This document shows positions 27,025 to 35,749 of a stretch of DNA of 64,000 bases, one piece after another (the first letter of the stretch is position 1; each line of letters starts with the position of its first letter). The DNA is taken from contig NZ_CP048409.1 of assembly GCF_010448835.1 (NCBI RefSeq), positions 3,699,501-3,763,500 on the forward strand, written 5' to 3'. The notes under the pieces are model-generated. The model saw nothing but the letters and a program-made list of their open reading frames with translations, had not been told where the DNA came from and made no database searches. The position numbers and the translations under genes were made by a program. This DNA is from Draconibacterium halophilum. GTDB lineage: Bacteria; Bacteroidota; Bacteroidia; Bacteroidales; Prolixibacteraceae.

Positions 27025-27057
27025 AATAAAAAAAGCCGTTCAATATTGAACGGCTTT
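27025..27057 (-). terminator. Terminator of the RNase G gene
   Basis: A perfect 26-bp palindrome at 27032-27057 (arms AAAGCCGTTCAAT/ATTGAACGGCTTT) is followed on the minus strand by seven T, immediately after the rng stop codon. Confidence 0.88.
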
Positions 27058-27060
27058 CCT

Positions 27061-28611
27061 TTATAAAATAATTTCTTCCTCATTCTCGTCAAAAAAATGA
27101 TATTCCAGATAGGAATATGAATTTACAGCTTCTACGTTTACCCATTTCAGGTTTTTAAAGAACCACTTGTTTTGTGGACTTTTCCAACCTTTTGTAAGAT
27201 AAGCAGCTGTATAAGGATGAACTTTCAGATTCAGTTTCTTCTTGTTCAGTTCCTTTAGCGCGTAGTTCACTTTACCGTCAATTTCGTCGGCAAATAAAAC
27301 AGTAGGCACAACATTTCCACTTCCTTTACAGGTCGGACAGCTCTCGGCAGTCTCAACCTTTTCTTCCATGCGTACTCTTTGCCTGGTAATTTGCATCAGG
27401 CAAAACTTACTCAGCGGAAGAATGTTATGCTTGGTCCGGTCGTCGGCCATAATCGCTTTCATGTGATCATTCACTTTCTGGCGATTAGCCGCGACATGCA
27501 TGTCGATGAAATCAATTACTATGATTCCTCCCATGTCTCGCAACCGTAATTGTCTTGCTATTTCGTCGCAGGCAGCCAGGTTTACTTCCAGAGCATTTTT
27601 TTCCTGGTCGTTTCCGGCTCTTGCGCGATTCCCGCTGTTTACATCAATAACATGAAACGCTTCGGTGTGTTCTACGATTAAATAGGCACCATCTTTAAAT
27701 GATACTGTTTTTCCGAACGAGGCTTTTATTTGTTTATCAATGCCGTAATGTTCGAAAATTGGCTGACGTCCTTTGTAGTGTTTAACTATCTTTTTCTTGT
27801 CGGCCTGAATGCTACCTATGTAATCGGCAATTTCTGACGCTACCGATTGGTCGTTTACAATAATGCTGTTGAAGTCGGGATGATAAATATCGCGCAGCAG
27901 GGCTGTTGTTCGGTCTATTTCGCCAATAATTAGCGATGGAGCCTGTGCCCTGCGAAGCTTTTGAAAAGAAGTTTCCCACTTTTCTACCAAACGTCGAAGC
28001 TCTTTATCAAGTTCTGCTACTTTTTTACCTTCAGCTACAGTGCGGATTATTACTCCATATTTGCGCGGTTTAATGCTTTGGATCAGTTTTTTCAACCTGT
28101 TCTTTTCTTCGGTTGATCTGATTTTTTGCGACACTGAAATTTTGTCGCTAAACGGCATTAAAACCAAATTCCTTCCTGCAATGGAGATCTCTGATGTTAA
28201 CCGCGGGCCTTTTGTATTTATTGGCTCTTTTGCAACCTGAACCAATATTTTCTGACCAACTTTTAATAGCTCGTTTACTTTACCTTCTTTGTTAATGTCG
28301 GGTTCTGAATGAATCCGCGAGATGGAAGAAATTCTGTTTTTTCTTGATGAGGCAATTCGCAGGAATTTATTTAGCGTTGCGAATTGTGGCCCCATGTCGA
28401 GGTAATGTAAAAAAGCATCTTTGCTGTAGCCTACATCGATAAAAGCAGCGTTTAAACTGGGCATAGTTTTCTTTACTTTGCCGAGATAGATATCTCCGAC
28501 AGCGAATTTTGCCCCGCTTCTTTCTCTGGATAGTTCTGCAAGCTTCTTCTTTTCCTGTAAGGCAATAACAATTTCGGATGGAGTTACATCAATTATTAAA
28601 TCGCTACTCAC
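27061..28611 (-). CDS. rng: Ribonuclease E/G family endoribonuclease
   Basis: A 516-residue RNase G-type enzyme acting in rRNA processing and mRNA decay. It begins with an S1 domain (FAVGDIYLGKVKKTMPSLNA, AFIDVGYSKDAFLHY). Mg-binding aspartates are in FHVIDVNSGN and IVIDFIDM, and the zinc-link CPTCKGSG is near 425. The long unstructured tail of RNase E is absent. A 38-bp perfect palindrome lies 49-86 bp upstream of the ATG, in what is probably the leader or the end of the preceding unit. Confidence 0.95.
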   Translation of the reverse strand: MSSDLIIDVTPSEIVIALQEKKKLAELSRERSGAKFAVGDIYLGKVKKTMPSLNAAFIDVGYSKDAFLHYLDMGPQFATLNKFLRIASSRKNRISSISRIHSEPDINKEGKVNELLKVGQKILVQVAKEPINTKGPRLTSEISIAGRNLVLMPFSDKISVSQKIRSTEEKNRLKKLIQSIKPRKYGVIIRTVAEGKKVAELDKELRRLVEKWETSFQKLRRAQAPSLIIGEIDRTTALLRDIYHPDFNSIIVNDQSVASEIADYIGSIQADKKKIVKHYKGRQPIFEHYGIDKQIKASFGKTVSFKDGAYLIVEHTEAFHVIDVNSGNRARAGNDQEKNALEVNLAACDEIARQLRLRDMGGIIVIDFIDMHVAANRQKVNDHMKAIMADDRTKHNILPLSKFCLMQITRQRVRMEEKVETAESCPTCKGSGNVVPTVLFADEIDGKVNYALKELNKKKLNLKVHPYTAAYLTKGWKSPQNKWFFKNLKWVNVEAVNSYSYLEYHFFDENEEEIIL

Positions 28612-28659
28612 AACCTTTTAATCATCTACTTCTTTTGGTTAATACTAATCGTTATAACA

Positions 28660-28697
28660 GATTAAACCTAAAGCATAATTATGCTTTAGGTTTAATC
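28660..28697. repeat. 38-bp perfect palindrome upstream of rng
   Basis: The sequence is an exact self-complement with no spacer, centred between 28678 and 28679; each arm starts GATTAAACCTAAAGC. It falls between the 30-residue basic protein gene and rng, both on the minus strand. It has no U tract, so it is either an atypical terminator or a leader hairpin of rng. Confidence 0.8.
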
Positions 28698-28728
28698 ATT
28701 AACTATAAGAAATTAAATCAATAAAATC

Positions 28729-28821
28729 TTATTTTTTCTTTTTGTGCCTGTTTTTACGCAATCTTTTTTTGCGCTTATGAGTGGCCATCTTGTGTCTCTT
28801 TCTTTTTTTACCGCTTGGCAT
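28729..28821 (-). CDS. AURKAIP1/COX24-domain small ribosomal-type protein, 30 residues
   Basis: An ATG at 28821 opens a 30-codon gene: it starts MPSGKKRKRHKMATHKRKK, continues RLRKNRH and ends in a lysine run before TAA. Two thirds of the residues are Lys, Arg or His. This is the pattern of the tiny AURKAIP1/COX24 proteins of Bacteroidota, related to the mitochondrial mS38 and mycobacterial bS22 ribosomal proteins that sit near the decoding site. It lies 4 bp downstream of the HU gene and is probably co-transcribed. It is easy to miss because of its size. Confidence 0.85.
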   Translation of the reverse strand: MPSGKKRKRHKMATHKRKKRLRKNRHKKKK

Positions 28822-28825
28822 AACT

Positions 28826-29113
28826 CTATTGTTTTACTTGATTTTTAACTTCTGATACAAATGTTTTCGCTGGTTTAAACGAAGGAATATTGTGTGCAGG
28901 AATGATAATGGTTGTATTTTTAGAAATATTACGGGCAGTTTTTTCTGCTCTTTTCTTAACAACAAAACTACCAAAACCTCTTAAGTAAACATTTTTTCCA
29001 TCAACCAATGAATCTTTTACGGTTTCCATAAAAGCTTCAACTGTTTTCTGAACAGTTACCTTTTCAATTCCCGTTTCTTTCGAAATTTCATTTACAATAT
29101 CTGCCTTAGTCAT
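28826..29113 (-). CDS. HU/IHF family DNA-binding protein
   Basis: A 95-residue histone-like protein: MTKADIVNEISKETGIEKVTV forms the helical dimer part, LRGFGSFVVKKRAEKTARNI leads into the DNA-contact beta arm (PAHNIPSFKPAK, with the intercalating Pro region). This is the usual HU length. It bends and compacts DNA. The 30-residue ribosomal-type gene follows after 4 bp. A -7 promoter box lies about 50 bp upstream, back to back with that of mutY. Confidence 0.93.
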   Translation of the reverse strand: MTKADIVNEISKETGIEKVTVQKTVEAFMETVKDSLVDGKNVYLRGFGSFVVKKRAEKTARNISKNTTIIIPAHNIPSFKPAKTFVSEVKNQVKQ

Positions 29114-29163
29114 CTCTTAAAATATTTAATTTTCAATATATTAATCGTTTTTAATCGAGGATG

Positions 29164-29171
29164 CAAAAATA
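29164..29171 (-). promoter_or_regulatory. -7 promoter box for the HU gene
   Basis: TATTTTTG on the minus strand matches TAnnTTTG, 50 bp upstream of the HU ATG. Confidence 0.45.
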
Positions 29172-29208
29172 AAAAATAATATAAAACCGGAAAGCATTTC
29201 AATTAAAT

Positions 29209-29216
29209 TATTTTTG
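29209..29216 (+). promoter_or_regulatory. -7 promoter box for mutY and the following genes
   Basis: TATTTTTG on the plus strand matches TAnnTTTG, 34 bp upstream of the mutY ATG, 37 bp from the divergent HU box. Confidence 0.45.
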
Positions 29217-29250
29217 TTTTTCTGTAAGATTTTTAAACAGTTAGCATAAA

Positions 29251-30303
29251 ATGGACAATTTTCTGACGAACATTTACAAATGGTACAATATAAATAGGCG
29301 GGATTTACCGTGGCGAAAAGACCGCGATCCATATAAGATTTGGCTCTCGGAAATAATTCTCCAGCAAACGCGGGTTGAGCAAGGCAAAAATTACTTTAAC
29401 CGCTTTGTAAAGAACTATCCTACGGTAAATCATTTGGCTAATGCGCACGAAGACGAGGTGCTAAAACTCTGGCAAGGACTGGGTTACTATTCCCGCGCAC
29501 GTAATCTTCACGCTACGGCAAAGATTATAGACGCGCAATACAACGGAATATTCCCAAACGATTACAAAAGCATTTTGGCTTTAAAAGGGGTTGGACCATA
29601 CACAGCTGCTGCTGTTGCGTCCATCGCTTTTAATTTGCCCTACCCGGCAGTGGATGGTAATATATATAGGGTACTATCGAGGTATTATGGAATTCAGACT
29701 CCGATTGACTCCTCAAAAGGCAAAAAAGAATTTCAGGAGCTGGCCGGGGAACTGATTCGGGGGCAAAATCCCGGTATGCATAACCAGTCGCTTATGGAAT
29801 TCGGGGCTCTGCAGTGCGTACCGAAGTCGCCGCAATGCTCGAATTGTCCGCTTGTAGATTCCTGTTTTGCCTTTAAAAACCGACTTGTTACCCATCTTCC
29901 GGTAAAAGAAAAGAAGACCAAACAGCGACATCGCTATTTTTACTATTATTTATATGATATGGGCGATTCAATTCTTCTGGATAAAAGATTGGGCAACGAC
30001 ATCTGGCAAAATTTGTATCAGCTACCATTGCTTGAACGCGAGAAAGCACTTTCTGATTCCGAATTATTAAAGTCTGATCCACCAATTAAGTATCCGGAGG
30101 TTAATATTAAATATATAAGTGGGCAGAAAAAACACATTTTGAGCCACCAAATCATTCACGCAAAATTGATATACCTTGAAGTTCAACCCAATTTTAATAA
30201 TCCGTTGCCTCTAATTCGGGTAAATAAAAAAGATATTTCTAAATTTGCTGTATCCCGACTGGTAGAACAGTTTTTACATGAGGCCGGATTGGGACTAGAA
30301 TAA
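29251..30303 (+). CDS. mutY: A/G-specific adenine glycosylase
   Basis: A 350-residue base-excision enzyme that removes adenine mispaired with 8-oxoguanine. Visible are the catalytic Glu region LQQTRVEQG, the helix-hairpin-helix LKGVGPYTAAAV, the catalytic Asp in AVDGNIYRVLSRY, and the iron-sulfur ligands in CVPKSPQCSNCPLVDSC with the C-x6-C-x2-C-x5-C spacing. The C-terminal NUDIX-like 8-oxoG recognition domain runs from about 225. First gene of a conserved Bacteroidota row mutY-ssb-gldE-gldD-PPTase. Confidence 0.96.
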   Translation: MDNFLTNIYKWYNINRRDLPWRKDRDPYKIWLSEIILQQTRVEQGKNYFNRFVKNYPTVNHLANAHEDEVLKLWQGLGYYSRARNLHATAKIIDAQYNGIFPNDYKSILALKGVGPYTAAAVASIAFNLPYPAVDGNIYRVLSRYYGIQTPIDSSKGKKEFQELAGELIRGQNPGMHNQSLMEFGALQCVPKSPQCSNCPLVDSCFAFKNRLVTHLPVKEKKTKQRHRYFYYYLYDMGDSILLDKRLGNDIWQNLYQLPLLEREKALSDSELLKSDPPIKYPEVNIKYISGQKKHILSHQIIHAKLIYLEVQPNFNNPLPLIRVNKKDISKFAVSRLVEQFLHEAGLGLE

Positions 30304-30366
30304 AAACCGATGAATAATTACAGAATAGTAAATATCTGAAAATGTTAACCATATAAATTTAAAATT

Positions 30367-30816
30367 ATGTCAGTAAATAAAGTAATTCTTGTTGGAAACG
30401 TAGGAAAAGACCCTGAAGTACGTCACCTTGATTCGGGTGTTGCAGTAGCTAACTTCCCTTTGGCAACATCAGAAAGTTATAATTCAAAAAGTGGTGAACG
30501 CGTTACCACTACCGAGTGGCACAATATTGTATTGTGGAGAGGATTAGCAGAAGTGGCTGAAAAATACGTAACCAAAGGACGTCAGTTGTATATAGAGGGA
30601 AGAATAAGAACCCGCTCGTACGACGACAAAGACGGCAACAAACGCTACATTACTGAGATTTATGGCGATCAGATGACAATGCTCGGCACCCGTGCTGACA
30701 ACCAGGGTTCATCAGAACAAGGGGGAGCCACCCAAAACTCTGGCTCTAAATCCACTCCGCAGGTTTCCGAACCTGATATTGAAGAACCGGAGGGAGACGA
30801 AGATCTTCCTTTCTAA
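30367..30816 (+). CDS. ssb: Single-stranded DNA-binding protein
   Basis: A 149-residue SSB: OB-fold in residues about 1-107 (NKVILVGNVGKDPEVRHLDSG, WHNIVLWRGLAEVAEKYV, GRQLYIEGRIRTRSYDDKDG), a low-complexity Gln/Ser/Gly linker, and the acidic tip EDLPF that recruits repair and replication proteins. It sits 63 bp after mutY and 15 bp before gldE, in the arrangement known for Flavobacterium-type genomes. Confidence 0.96.
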   Translation: MSVNKVILVGNVGKDPEVRHLDSGVAVANFPLATSESYNSKSGERVTTTEWHNIVLWRGLAEVAEKYVTKGRQLYIEGRIRTRSYDDKDGNKRYITEIYGDQMTMLGTRADNQGSSEQGGATQNSGSKSTPQVSEPDIEEPEGDEDLPF

Positions 30817-30831
30817 CCAAAACTTTAAAAC

Positions 30832-32154
30832 TTGGATACAGAACCGCTTTTAAGTTTAGCCGCTATCGGCTCCTGGCAAATTCAACTACACCCTATCAGT
30901 CCTGAAATTATAGTTTCAATAGTAATTGTATTGTTTTTACTATTTACCTCGGCATTGATAAGTGGCTCAGAAGTAGCTTATTTTTCGTTATCGGCCAGTG
31001 AAAAACAAAAATTAAGAAAGAAGGGCAAAAACAACGAGCGCGTATTACACAACCTGAAGAGTCCGGAAAAATTATTGGCTACAATTTTGGTGACGAATAA
31101 CTTTGTAAACATTGGCATTGTTATTCTAACCGCCTTTATTTTTAATAATTTAATCTCGTTTGAGAATTCGCCAACCTTACAGTTCCTATTTCAGGTTGTG
31201 CTCATCACTTTTTTCCTCTTGCTTTTTGGCGAGATCTTTCCAAAAGTTTATGCCACCCACTTTGCATTGCAATTTGCCCGTTTTATGGCCTTGCCACTAC
31301 AAACTTTAGAGAAAATATTCCGTCCTGTGAATGCCATCCTAATCTATTCCACTGGGTTTGTAAACCGCCGGCTAATGAAACACAAAAAGAACATCTCGAT
31401 GGATGAAATTTCGCAGGCACTTGAATTAACATCAGATCAAGAGCTTTCAGACGAAAAAGATATTCTGGAGGGGATTGTTAAGTTTGGAAACAAAAGCGTG
31501 GAAGAAATTATGACTCCCCGCGTTGATGTTGTTTCCATCGATATAAAAACAAATTTTGAGGAAGTACTGGAGATTATAAACGACTCGGGGTATTCAAGAA
31601 TCCCTGTTTATACCGATTCATTCGACGAAATAAGCGGGCTGCTTTATATAAAAGATATACTTCAACACAGTCACAAAAACAAATCGTTTAAATGGCAAAC
31701 ATTGATACGACCGCCATTTTATGTTCCCGACACCAAAAAGATTAGCTCGCTTCTGGAAGAGTTTCAGAAAGCCAAAGTACACATTGCCATTGTGGTTGAT
31801 GAGTATGGAGGGACCTCCGGCATTGTATCGCTGGAAGATATTCTGGAGGAAATTGTTGGCGACATTACTGATGAGTTTGATGATGAGGAAAGCTTCTTTA
31901 CAAGATTGTCGGAAAATTCTTACATCTTCGATGCTAAGGTTTTACTAGGTGATTTTTACAAAGTTCTAAATTGCGACGACACCATTTTTGACGACGTAAA
32001 AGGTGATGCCGATACACTCGCCGGTCTTATTCTTGAAATAAAAGGCGAGATTCCTTCGTTAAAAGAAGAAGTAAAATGTAAGCCCTTCACATTTACTATT
32101 GAAGAGGCAGATAACCGTCGTATTAAACAAATAAAGGTGGTTCTTAATCAATAA
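30832..32154 (+). CDS. gldE: Gliding motility-associated CNNM/CorC-type membrane protein GldE
   Basis: A 440-residue protein with an N-terminal DUF21/CNNM membrane domain (about four helices, residues 22-190, with LISGSEVAYFSL), two CBS motifs (EEIMTPRVDVVSID and HIAIVVDEYGGTSGIVSLEDI) and a C-terminal CorC/HlyC domain. The start is TTG at 30832: an in-frame TAA lies one codon further upstream (30826-30828), so no earlier start is possible. In Flavobacterium, GldE is a partner or suppressor of GldD in gliding and type IX secretion. gldD follows after 22 bp, which supports the name over a generic magnesium-efflux call. Confidence 0.88.
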   Translation: MDTEPLLSLAAIGSWQIQLHPISPEIIVSIVIVLFLLFTSALISGSEVAYFSLSASEKQKLRKKGKNNERVLHNLKSPEKLLATILVTNNFVNIGIVILTAFIFNNLISFENSPTLQFLFQVVLITFFLLLFGEIFPKVYATHFALQFARFMALPLQTLEKIFRPVNAILIYSTGFVNRRLMKHKKNISMDEISQALELTSDQELSDEKDILEGIVKFGNKSVEEIMTPRVDVVSIDIKTNFEEVLEIINDSGYSRIPVYTDSFDEISGLLYIKDILQHSHKNKSFKWQTLIRPPFYVPDTKKISSLLEEFQKAKVHIAIVVDEYGGTSGIVSLEDILEEIVGDITDEFDDEESFFTRLSENSYIFDAKVLLGDFYKVLNCDDTIFDDVKGDADTLAGLILEIKGEIPSLKEEVKCKPFTFTIEEADNRRIKQIKVVLNQ

Positions 32155-32176
32155 ATGTGACTAAAAATTTAAGGGA

Positions 32177-32758
32177 ATGAGATTCGCGTATATACTTTTA
32201 TTACTTGTTTTTTTATTGGGATGCAAAGAGGACTACACCCCCAAGCCGCGAGGCTATTACCGCATTGCCTTTCCCGAAAAAAGCTACACCCCACTGAATC
32301 GCTCTTTTCCTTATGATTTTGAAATACCGGAGTACGCACAAATAGAAAAAGACACAAGAAACCGGAACGAACCTTACTGGATAAACATTGCTGTGCCCGA
32401 AAATAAAGTGGAAATACACATTTCGTATTACGACCTGAACAGCAAACAAGACGACAAGAAGTTATTGATGGAACTGATGGAAGAAACGCGAACACTAGCC
32501 TATAAACATTCGATAAAAGCAGATGCAATAGACGAACGTTTATTTTTAAATCCTGCAAAAAAGGTGTACGGAACGATTTACGCCATTGATGGAAATGCCG
32601 CTTCGCCCATGCAGTTTTTTTTAACCGACAGCACCCGCCATTTCTTACGGGGCGCCTTTTACATTCGCGAAGTTCCCGACATAGATTCCTTGAGTCCGGT
32701 AATTAACTTTATAGAACCCGATATTATACACATTATTGAAACCACAAGCTGGAACTAA
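32177..32758 (+). CDS. gldD: Gliding motility lipoprotein GldD
   Basis: A 193-residue lipoprotein with signal ending LLGCKED (Cys16 region). The family signature YTPKPRGYYRIAFPEKSY follows directly, and the C-terminal SLSPVINFIEPDIIHIIET is also typical. GldD is required for gliding and for type IX secretion function in Flavobacterium johnsoniae. Its stop overlaps the ATG of the next gene (TAATG), so a PPTase is translationally coupled. Presence of gldDE in non-gliders is common, so motility is not proven. Confidence 0.93.
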   Translation: MRFAYILLLLVFLLGCKEDYTPKPRGYYRIAFPEKSYTPLNRSFPYDFEIPEYAQIEKDTRNRNEPYWINIAVPENKVEIHISYYDLNSKQDDKKLLMELMEETRTLAYKHSIKADAIDERLFLNPAKKVYGTIYAIDGNAASPMQFFLTDSTRHFLRGAFYIREVPDIDSLSPVINFIEPDIIHIIETTSWN

Positions 32759-33393
32759 TGCCGCTCACTCAGAAAATAACAATACAAAACGGCACCATTG
32801 GGGTATGGAATTTAAAAGAAACAGCTGATGATTTATTAAAGATCTGCAAATTAAATCCTTCGGATACCGGGCGTTTAGAATCTTTCAAGGCCGAAAAGCG
32901 TCGTAAAGAATTTCTGGCCAGCCGATTGTTACTACAAACACTTTTACCCCAATGCCCTGAAATTATTTACCAGGAAAAATCAGGAAAGCCTTCGTTAAAC
33001 AATTCTAACTTAAATATTAGTATCACGCATTCCGCCAACCTGGCAGCAATAATTTTATCCGAAAAAAGTATTGGAATCGATATTGAACAACTCGACCGAA
33101 ACATAGATAAAGTGGTTACGCGTTTTGCCAATCCTTCAGAAATCAGTTTTATTGAAAAAAGTAATGATCCCCAATTACTAAAAATATTACTTTGGTCGGC
33201 AAAAGAAGCTATTTTTAAATGTTCCGGAATTCAAGGTGTTCAATTTAACGAGCATATTAACATCGCTTCGTTCGACTATTCGGCACAACCGCATTTTAAC
33301 GGGAGTTTAAGCCACGCTACAGGAAAATTCTACTACGATTTATTTTTTCGAATAATTGAAAACAATGTTCTGGTTTATTGCGTTCAACACTAA
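32758..33393 (+). CDS. 4'-phosphopantetheinyl transferase superfamily protein
   Basis: A 211-residue Sfp-type enzyme that loads the phosphopantetheine arm of CoA onto carrier proteins. The magnesium-binding signature IGIDIEQLDRNIDKV and the catalytic WSAKEAIFK motif are both intact, and ISITHS precedes them as in the family. Overlap with gldD by one base indicates co-translation. No carrier-protein gene is in the window. zwf begins 10 bp downstream and may be read from the same message. Confidence 0.9.
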   Translation: MPLTQKITIQNGTIGVWNLKETADDLLKICKLNPSDTGRLESFKAEKRRKEFLASRLLLQTLLPQCPEIIYQEKSGKPSLNNSNLNISITHSANLAAIILSEKSIGIDIEQLDRNIDKVVTRFANPSEISFIEKSNDPQLLKILLWSAKEAIFKCSGIQGVQFNEHINIASFDYSAQPHFNGSLSHATGKFYYDLFFRIIENNVLVYCVQH

Positions 33394-33402
33394 AATTCAA
33401 TC

Positions 33403-34896
33403 ATGAAGAAAGCAGACGATCAAATACTCATTATATTCGGTGCATCGGGAGATCTCACAAAACGTAAATTAATTCCGGCACTTTTCGAACTTTTCAAGCA
33501 AAATCTGTTACCTGAAAATTTTGCCGTACTTGGCGCTTCGCGATCAGCACTATCTGATGATGAATTCAGAAAACGAGCCGATGAATTTATTCCTGACAAT
33601 CAGGAGCGGGAAGCATTTAAAAAGCTGCTATTTTATCAACCGGTTCAGAATAAGGAAGTTGATGATTTTATCCCGTTAAAGGAGCGGCTTAAAGAATTGT
33701 CCGACTCATTGGGCATTGCAACTAACTATGTGTTTTATTTGTCAACTCCCCCATCGTTGTACCCGGTAATTCCAAAAATGCTTTGCCTGAATGGCCTGTC
33801 TAAATCAGAGAATAATTTCAGACGATTGATTGTTGAAAAACCTTTTGGAACTGATTTAAAGTCGGCGAAAGAATTAAACAAGCAGCTACTCAATTATTTC
33901 GAAGAGGAACAGATTTATCGTATCGATCATTACCTGGGCAAAGAAACGGTGCAGAACATGCTTGTAACACGCTTCTCAAACGGAATTTTTGAGCCACTCT
34001 GGAATCGCCGCTATATTAAACGCGTAGAAATCACATCGGCTGAAAGTTTGGGAGTTGAAGGACGCGGCGGATATTACGATAGCTCCGGAGCATTGCGCGA
34101 TATGCTGCAAAATCACCTGTTACAGGTGGCCGGGTTTGTTGCCATGGAACCACCCGTTGTTGTAGAAGCCGATGCCATTAGAAATGAGACACTAAAAGTA
34201 TTTCAGTCTTTACGACCGATTCACGAAAATGAAGTGTCGCGTTACGTAATTCGGGGCCAATACACGGCCTCAACTATTGGAGGCAAAAAAGCAGCAGGTT
34301 ACCGCGAAGAGCCTGGTGTGGAAAAGTTTTCACGAACCGAAACATTTGCAGCACTAAAAATTTTTATTGATAACTGGCGCTGGGCCGGCGTGCCATTTTA
34401 TATTCGCACAGGGAAAAAACTACCTACACGTGTAACCGAGATTGTTATTCATTTCAGAAAAGTACCACACCATTTGTTTGGCAATGCAAGTTCGGATAGT
34501 AACAACCAGCTTATTATCCGTATTCAGCCCGACGAAGGAATTTTGCTGAAATTTGGGATGAAAACACCGGGAGCCGGATTTAAAGTACAAACCGTAAACA
34601 TGGATTTCCATTACTCTGATCTGGCCGACAAAAAGGTTCCGGCGGCTTACGAACGCCTGTTACTGGATTGTATGCAAGGCGATCCAACACTCTATTCTCG
34701 CGGCGATGCCGTTGAAGCTGCCTGGGAGTTCGTTCAGCCGATACTTAACGCATGGGAAACCAATCCTGAAATTCCGATTTACGGTTATCCGGCCGGAAGT
34801 TGGGGACCGGAAGATTCTGCAAAATTAATCGCTAACGGAGATTGGCGCTATCCGTGTAAAAATTTATCGAACGATGGCTTGTATTGTGAACTTTAA
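33403..34896 (+). CDS. zwf: Glucose-6-phosphate 1-dehydrogenase
   Basis: A 497-residue enzyme of the oxidative pentose phosphate pathway, producing NADPH and 6-phosphogluconolactone. NADP-binding GASGDLTKRKL is at the N-terminus, the catalytic motif RIDHYLGKE near 175, and the active-site Lys/His context is standard; RTGKKLPTR is the substrate-site element. pgl follows 47 bp later, supplying the next step. The gene tracks the gld unit by only 10 bp. Confidence 0.97.
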   Translation: MKKADDQILIIFGASGDLTKRKLIPALFELFKQNLLPENFAVLGASRSALSDDEFRKRADEFIPDNQEREAFKKLLFYQPVQNKEVDDFIPLKERLKELSDSLGIATNYVFYLSTPPSLYPVIPKMLCLNGLSKSENNFRRLIVEKPFGTDLKSAKELNKQLLNYFEEEQIYRIDHYLGKETVQNMLVTRFSNGIFEPLWNRRYIKRVEITSAESLGVEGRGGYYDSSGALRDMLQNHLLQVAGFVAMEPPVVVEADAIRNETLKVFQSLRPIHENEVSRYVIRGQYTASTIGGKKAAGYREEPGVEKFSRTETFAALKIFIDNWRWAGVPFYIRTGKKLPTRVTEIVIHFRKVPHHLFGNASSDSNNQLIIRIQPDEGILLKFGMKTPGAGFKVQTVNMDFHYSDLADKKVPAAYERLLLDCMQGDPTLYSRGDAVEAAWEFVQPILNAWETNPEIPIYGYPAGSWGPEDSAKLIANGDWRYPCKNLSNDGLYCEL

Positions 34897-34943
34897 TCTG
34901 CATATTGTACATCTATTTGTGAATAAGCTATAAACGAACCGAC

Positions 34944-35675
34944 ATGGAAACTTTTACAGAGGTCAAAATCTTTTCGAAACCGAAAAATGTTTACAAAGCC
35001 ATTGCGAAGGAAATTATCCGAATGGTACAAAATTCAAACCAGGAAGTTTTCGATATTGCACTGTCCGGAGGGAATTCACCAAAGGGGCTTTTCAAAAAGA
35101 TCAGTAAAAAATATGCCGATCGGATTCCATGGGAACGTATTCATTTGTGGTGGGGCGACGAGCGCTGTGTACCTCCAACCGACGAGCAAAGCAATTACAA
35201 AATGACGGTTGACTATCTGCTGTCGAATATTTCAATACCAAAAGATAATATCCACCGAATAAAAGGCGAAGAAGATCCGATACAGGAAGCACTGCGCTAC
35301 TCTGAAGAAATGGAGCGATGCTTAAACTCGCGAGGAGTTGATCCGGTTTTCGACCTGATTATTCTTGGACTTGGCGACGATGGACATACCGCCTCAATTT
35401 TTCCCGACCAGTTGGAACTTTTTGAACACAAACAGAGCTGTGCAGTAGCCGTTCATCCGCTTACCGGGCAAAAACGTATTACCATTACAGGTAACGTGCT
35501 TAACAATGCTAACCAGATTTTTTTCATGGTAACCGGGTCAAATAAAGCATTGCGTGTTTCAGAAATTATGAATGATAACGACGCCGCACAATTGCTGCCG
35601 GCGTACTATATTTCGCCAGCCAACGGTACTTTAACCTGGTTTTTAGATGTTGAGGCAGCGGCCCAGATTCAGTAG
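34944..35675 (+). CDS. pgl: 6-phosphogluconolactonase (DevB type)
   Basis: A 243-residue enzyme of the glucosamine-6-phosphate isomerase/6PGL superfamily. Motifs are IALSGGNSPKGLF (phosphate loop), WGDERCVPPTDEQSNY and LGLGDDGHTASIFP. It opens the lactone made by Zwf. The gnd gene is not in the window. A dispersed-type repeat starts 6 bp after the stop. Confidence 0.95.
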   Translation: METFTEVKIFSKPKNVYKAIAKEIIRMVQNSNQEVFDIALSGGNSPKGLFKKISKKYADRIPWERIHLWWGDERCVPPTDEQSNYKMTVDYLLSNISIPKDNIHRIKGEEDPIQEALRYSEEMERCLNSRGVDPVFDLIILGLGDDGHTASIFPDQLELFEHKQSCAVAVHPLTGQKRITITGNVLNNANQIFFMVTGSNKALRVSEIMNDNDAAQLLPAYYISPANGTLTWFLDVEAAAQIQ

Positions 35676-35680
35676 AAATT

Positions 35681-35749
35681 GAACGCTGAGGACACTGATT
35701 TTGCAGATTCTCACTGATTTTATCCTCGATAATCCAGTTATCTGCGTTC
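35681..35749. repeat. GAACGC...GCGTTC intergenic repeat that overlaps a gene end
   Basis: The ends GAACGC (35681) and GCGTTC (35744) are inverted, and inside are two copies of CACTGATTTT, at 35693 and 35712. The last 12 bases of this element form the final three codons and the stop of the alpha/beta hydrolase on the other strand. The composition (GCTGA, CAGAT, ACTGATTTT words) is typical of a dispersed intergenic repeat of related genomes. Confidence 0.6.

Noticed and set aside
30832..32154. Generic magnesium/cobalt efflux protein or hemolysin
   Set aside because: The domains would allow it, but the ssb and gldD neighbours identify it as GldE.
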